A stretch of 10,899 bases of DNA from Actinomycetota bacterium. GTDB taxonomy: Bacteria; Actinomycetota; Actinomycetes; Nanopelagicales; Nanopelagicaceae. The position numbers and the translations under genes were made by a program. The notes below the pieces were generated by a model that did not search any database, had not been told where the DNA came from, and saw only the letters and a list, made by a program, of their open reading frames with translations. Below are positions 7,789-10,899 of the stretch, piece by piece. The stretch lies in NCBI GenBank assembly GCA_009700715.1, contig WLLM01000013.1, forward strand, positions 1-10,899. Direction: 5' to 3'. Every line of letters begins with the position of its first letter. The stretch's first letter is position 1.

Positions 7789-8732
7789 GCTTCTACGGAA
7801 TAGTCGACGGATCTGAAGGTTCGCTTAAGAACTTTCTCTCCCAACTTCCTGGAGTAGATCAAGTAGGAGCAGAAGCGCGCGCTGCGATGTTGGCTACCCG
7901 CAGCATTAAGACAACTAGCAAGCGCTGGGCAATAGACACTGCAATATCCATGGTTGATTTAACAACTCTCGAGGGCGCAGATACACCTGGAAAAGTTCGC
8001 GCGCTTTGCACTAAAGCGGTGCGCCCAGATCCAACTGATTTAACTATTCCAAGCGTTGGCGCGGTTTGTGTTTACAACGATATGGTTTCGATCGCTCGAA
8101 CACATTTAGATGCAATCGGTGGCCAGCATGTACCCGTTGCTGCTGTTTCTACCGCATTCCCATCAGGTCGCGCCTCGATGGAGGTAAAGATTCAAGATAC
8201 CCAGGATGCCATCGATGCCGGCGCTGCTGAAATCGATATGGTTATTGATCGCGGTGCTTTCTTATCTGGAAAATTTGGTCTGGTCTTTGATGAGATCGTA
8301 AAGATTCGCGAAGTCTGCGGCGATCGCGCTCACCTAAAAGTTATCTTTGAAACTGGCGAGCTCGTTACTTATGACAATGTTCGAAAGGCCTCATATCTAG
8401 CGATGTTGGCCGGGGCTGACTTCATCAAAACGTCTACGGGCAAAGTTGCACCTGCCGCTACTCCCCCAGTTGTCCTTGTAATGCTGGAAGCTGTTCGTGA
8501 TTTCTATGCGATGACCAATCGTCGCATCGGCGTAAAGCCAGCGGGCGGAATCCGAAACACCAAAGATGCGATCAAACAGTTGGTGCTTGTAAATGAGACG
8601 GTTGGCCCAGAATGGTTAACCCCGGAATTTTTCCGCATCGGTGCCAGTGCGCTGCTAAACGATCTTCTTATGCAACGCATGAAAATGGATGATGGCTACT
8701 ACGCTAGCCCTAACTACGTAACGATCGATTAA
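7785..8732 (+). CDS. deoC: Deoxyribose-phosphate aldolase DeoC
   Basis: Class I aldolase cleaving 2-deoxyribose-5-phosphate to glyceraldehyde-3-phosphate and acetaldehyde. The 315-residue protein is longer than the ~250-residue E. coli enzyme because of an N-terminal extension of roughly 50 residues. Catalytic positions are present: the proton-relay aspartate in A-E-I-D-M-V (D151), the Schiff-base lysine in G-A-D-F-I-K-T-S-T-G-K (K215), and the second lysine in K-P-A-G-G-I-R (K251). The ATG overlaps the mutase stop by 4 nt, and AAGGA (7771-7775) lies 9 nt upstream, supporting this start. The next gene follows after 23 nt. The mutase upstream would supply deoxyribose-5-P, and the aldehyde dehydrogenase downstream could remove acetaldehyde, so this is the centre of a deoxyribonucleoside catabolic operon. 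Confident identification. Confidence 0.96.
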   Translation: MSFYGIVDGSEGSLKNFLSQLPGVDQVGAEARAAMLATRSIKTTSKRWAIDTAISMVDLTTLEGADTPGKVRALCTKAVRPDPTDLTIPSVGAVCVYNDMVSIARTHLDAIGGQHVPVAAVSTAFPSGRASMEVKIQDTQDAIDAGAAEIDMVIDRGAFLSGKFGLVFDEIVKIREVCGDRAHLKVIFETGELVTYDNVRKASYLAMLAGADFIKTSTGKVAPAATPPVVLVMLEAVRDFYAMTNRRIGVKPAGGIRNTKDAIKQLVLVNETVGPEWLTPEFFRIGASALLNDLLMQRMKMDDGYYASPNYVTID

Positions 8733-8755
8733 GAGAAGGCGCCTAAGGAACTGTC

Positions 8756-10189
8756 ATGACTTTTGAATATGCACCAGCACCCGAGTCTCGCTCGATCGTC
8801 TCAATTAAACCTAAGTACGGCCACTTTATCGATGGCAAATTTGTTAACGGCCGCAACCACTTCGCCACCATCAATCCCGCAAATGAAGAAGTTCTAAGCC
8901 AGATCGCTCTCGGAAGCGTAAGTGATGTTGATAAGGCAGTTATCGCTGCACAGAAGGCATATACAAAAACTTGGTCGAAACTATCTGGCAAAGAACGCGG
9001 AAAGTATCTCTATCGCATCGCGCGCATCTTGCAAGAACGCGCCCGCGAATTTGCAGTCCTTGAAACTCTAGATAACGGTAAGCCGATCCGCGAGACCCGC
9101 GATATCGATATTCCACTTGTGGCGGCGCACTTTTTCTATCACGCAGGTTGGGCCGATAAATTGGATTACGCTGGCATGGGTAAGTCACCACAACCACACG
9201 GCGTTGCAGGCCAGATAATTCCCTGGAACTTCCCTCTGCTTATGTTGGCGTGGAAAGTAGCTCCTGCTCTTGCCACCGGAAATACCGTTGTCTTAAAGCC
9301 AGCCGAAACAACTTCTTTAACTGCACTTTTATTCGCCGAAGTTTGCCAGCAGGCAGAACTTCCAAATGGCGTAGTAAATATCGTCACTGGTGATGGTTCT
9401 ACAGGTTCAGCGATTGTTAACCATGCCGGAATCCATAAGATCGCATTTACCGGTTCTACTGAAGTCGGTAAGAAGATTGCGCGCGCTATCGCCGGCACCA
9501 ATAAGAAAGCTACGCTCGAACTAGGCGGAAAAGGCGCAAATATCGTCTTTGATGACGCTCCAATCGATGAGACCGTTGAAGGAATTGTTAATGGCATCTT
9601 CTTCAACCAAGGCCATGTCTGCTGTGCTGGATCCCGCTTAATCCTGCAAGAAGGAATTGCTGACGAGATTACTGAAAAGTTAAAGGCGCGTATGTCAAAG
9701 ATTCGCGTAGGCGATCCTTTAGATAAGAACACCGATCTTGGCGCAATTAACTCACGCGAGCAGTTAAATAAAATTAATGAACTTTCTGCCGCCGGTGATG
9801 CTGAAGGTGCTCAACGTTGGAGCCCCTCCTGCAACCTGTCAGATAAAGGTTTTTGGTTTGCGCCAACTATCTTTACCGGCGTTACCCAGGCGCACCGAAT
9901 CGCACGTGAAGAAATCTTTGGACCAGTTCTTTCAATCCTTACCTTCCGTACTCCACAAGAGGCGATCGAAAAGGCAAATAACACTCCATTTGGTTTATCT
10001 GCCGGAGTCTGGAGCGAGAAGGGTTCACGAATTTTATGGGCCACCCAACAACTGCGCGCAGGCGTTATCTGGGCAAATACCTTTAATAAATTTGATCCAA
10101 CTTCACCATTTGGTGGATATAAAGAATCTGGTTGGGGACGCGAAGGCGGAAAACATGGCCTTGCTGCGTACTTGAAGGAAGGAAAGTAA
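8756..10189 (+). CDS. NAD(P)-dependent aldehyde dehydrogenase (catalytically complete)
   Basis: Oxidises an aldehyde to the carboxylic acid. The 477-residue protein has the full ALDH motif set: P-W-N-F-P (156-160, oxyanion Asn158), the cofactor-binding K-P-A-E (K181, E184), F-T-G-S-T-E-V-G (231-238), L-E-L-G-G-K with the general base E255, F-N-Q-G-H-V-C-C-A-G-S-R with catalytic Cys289, and E-E-I-F-G-P near the C-terminus. The ATG follows AAGGAA (8745-8750) with a 5-nt gap. No signal peptide is visible, so it should be cytosolic. Acetaldehyde released by DeoC is the natural substrate from context, but this is inference; the sequence itself does not name the substrate. The next gene begins on the base after its stop codon, so the two ALDH proteins are probably made together and may form a mixed complex. 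Confidence 0.93.
   Translation: MTFEYAPAPESRSIVSIKPKYGHFIDGKFVNGRNHFATINPANEEVLSQIALGSVSDVDKAVIAAQKAYTKTWSKLSGKERGKYLYRIARILQERAREFAVLETLDNGKPIRETRDIDIPLVAAHFFYHAGWADKLDYAGMGKSPQPHGVAGQIIPWNFPLLMLAWKVAPALATGNTVVLKPAETTSLTALLFAEVCQQAELPNGVVNIVTGDGSTGSAIVNHAGIHKIAFTGSTEVGKKIARAIAGTNKKATLELGGKGANIVFDDAPIDETVEGIVNGIFFNQGHVCCAGSRLILQEGIADEITEKLKARMSKIRVGDPLDKNTDLGAINSREQLNKINELSAAGDAEGAQRWSPSCNLSDKGFWFAPTIFTGVTQAHRIAREEIFGPVLSILTFRTPQEAIEKANNTPFGLSAGVWSEKGSRILWATQQLRAGVIWANTFNKFDPTSPFGGYKESGWGREGGKHGLAAYLKEGK
10175..10186 (+). promoter_or_regulatory. Double Shine-Dalgarno for the second ALDH gene
   Basis: AAGGAAGGAAAG lies in the last codons of the first ALDH gene, with a GGA core 6 nt before the ATG at 10190. 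It supports that start and indicates that the second ALDH is strongly translated in step with the first, even though the genes have no spacer. Confidence 0.7.
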
Positions 10190-10899
10190 ATGTCACGTCT
10201 TGAAGTAAAGAAGACTTACAAGCTCTACATCAATGGAGCCTTCCCGCGCAGTGAATCTGGACGCATCTACGAAGTAACCGATGCAAAAGGAAACTTCATC
10301 GCAAATCCAGCGCTTGCATCTCGTAAGGATCTACGCGATGCCGTTGTTGCCGCGCGCGCCGCGCAACCAGGTTGGGCTAAGGCAACTGCTTACAACCGTG
10401 GACAAATTCTTTACCGAATCGCCGAAATGCTAGAAGGTCGTGCAGATCAAATCGCAAACGAAATTTCTGCAACATCTGGTGCAACTCCAAAGAAAGCGCA
10501 TGATCAACTTACTGCGGCGATTGATCGTTGGGTTTGGTATGCCGGCTGGAGCGATAAGTTAGCGGCAGCATTTGGCTCAACGAACCCAGTTGCTGGCCCT
10601 TATTACAACTTCACTATCCCAGAACCACAAGGTGTAATCGCTGTGGCGCCAAGTGATAACTTCTTAAGTTTTATTGACTCAATTGCGCCAGTAATCACCT
10701 CAGGAAATTCCGTGATCGCCCTAGTTCCTGGTGCCAGCGCTGTTCCAGCAATGACCTTTGCTGAAGTATTAGCGACTAGCGATTTGCCACATGGCGTTAT
10801 AAATATCTTGACTGGTTCTCACGACGAACTCGCTCCTTGGGCGGCATCACATATGGATATCGATGGCATGGATATTTCAGGTATCGAAAAGAAGAAGCG
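10190..10899 (+). CDS. Degenerate aldehyde dehydrogenase-family protein (partial, likely non-catalytic partner)
   Basis: The first 236 codons are visible; the gene runs off the window end. The fold is clearly ALDH: an N-terminal Y-K-L-Y-I-N-G-A-F strand, helical segments, then G-V-I-A-V-A-P (148-154) and L-P-H-G-V-I-N-I-L-T-G matching the same stretches of the preceding gene. The functional motifs are changed. P-W-N-F-P has become P-S-D-N-F-L (154-159). The cofactor pair of K-P-A-E falls on Leu178 and Gly181. F-T-G-S-T-E-V-G is replaced by D-I-S-G-I-E-K (228-234). The reading frame is intact and preceded by a good ribosome binding site, so it is not an obvious pseudogene. I infer a structural or regulatory subunit for the upstream ALDH, comparable to the non-catalytic second domain of two-domain ALDH16 proteins. 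The catalytic-cysteine region lies outside the window, so loss of activity is not proven. Confidence 0.85.
   Translation, partial: MSRLEVKKTYKLYINGAFPRSESGRIYEVTDAKGNFIANPALASRKDLRDAVVAARAAQPGWAKATAYNRGQILYRIAEMLEGRADQIANEISATSGATPKKAHDQLTAAIDRWVWYAGWSDKLAAAFGSTNPVAGPYYNFTIPEPQGVIAVAPSDNFLSFIDSIAPVITSGNSVIALVPGASAVPAMTFAEVLATSDLPHGVINILTGSHDELAPWAASHMDIDGMDISGIEKKK

Noticed and set aside
9166..9732. Minus-strand open frame of 188 codons opposite the first ALDH gene
   Set aside because: The opposite strand encodes an intact ALDH with all motifs; this frame has no recognisable domain and no promoter or binding site.
9777..10175. Plus-strand open frame of 132 codons in another frame within the first ALDH gene
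   Set aside because: It is fully embedded in the ALDH reading frame, with no domain or ribosome binding site; it is a shadow.
1..10899. Mobile elements, CRISPR arrays, tRNAs or recent transfer
   Set aside because: No transposase, integrase, spaced direct repeats or tRNA-like cloverleaf was recognised. Gene order and codon style are uniform and match a conserved actinobacterial chromosomal region.

Overview
The window looks like a chromosomal housekeeping segment of a moderate- to low-GC actinobacterium. A freshwater Nanopelagicales/acI-type lineage (Planktophila-like) is my best guess, from protein style, tight packing and apparently leaderless promoters; it is not proven. The block purE-purK-birA <-> accD-accE-maf-accA matches a gene order known from Actinobacteria (for example around accD5 in Mycobacterium). 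I see no mobile elements, tRNA/rRNA, CRISPR arrays or prophage genes, and no gene-free stretch longer than 48 bases.

Layout. Positions 1-2010 (minus strand) hold birA, purK and the 5' part of purE, read in that order. birA and purK are separated by 4 nt, and purK and purE overlap by 8 nt. A very short divergent intergenic region (2011-2028) follows. It carries a near-symmetric -10 element that can serve both birA and the plus-strand carboxylase operon. Positions 2029-6102 hold accD, accE, maf and accA, joined by overlapping stop/start codons. Positions 6103-6156 contain a second candidate promoter with a 13-bp palindrome. From 6157 to the window end runs a second plus-strand operon: a phosphohexomutase/phosphopentomutase-type enzyme, deoC, a canonical aldehyde dehydrogenase, and a second, degenerate aldehyde dehydrogenase cut off by the window edge.

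How the genes work together. BirA biotinylates the lysine in the C-terminal BCCP domain of AccA. AccA, AccD and the small epsilon subunit form an acyl-CoA carboxylase supplying malonyl-CoA and/or methylmalonyl-CoA. PurK and PurE carry out consecutive steps of de novo purine synthesis. The second operon reads as a (deoxy)ribonucleoside catabolic module: pentose-1-phosphate to pentose-5-phosphate (mutase), deoxyribose-5-phosphate to glyceraldehyde-3-phosphate plus acetaldehyde (DeoC), then aldehyde oxidation.

Most worth a second look are the bidirectional leaderless promoter between birA and accD, and the tandem of an intact ALDH with a partner that has lost the visible catalytic and cofactor motifs. 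No wholly unknown system is evident.
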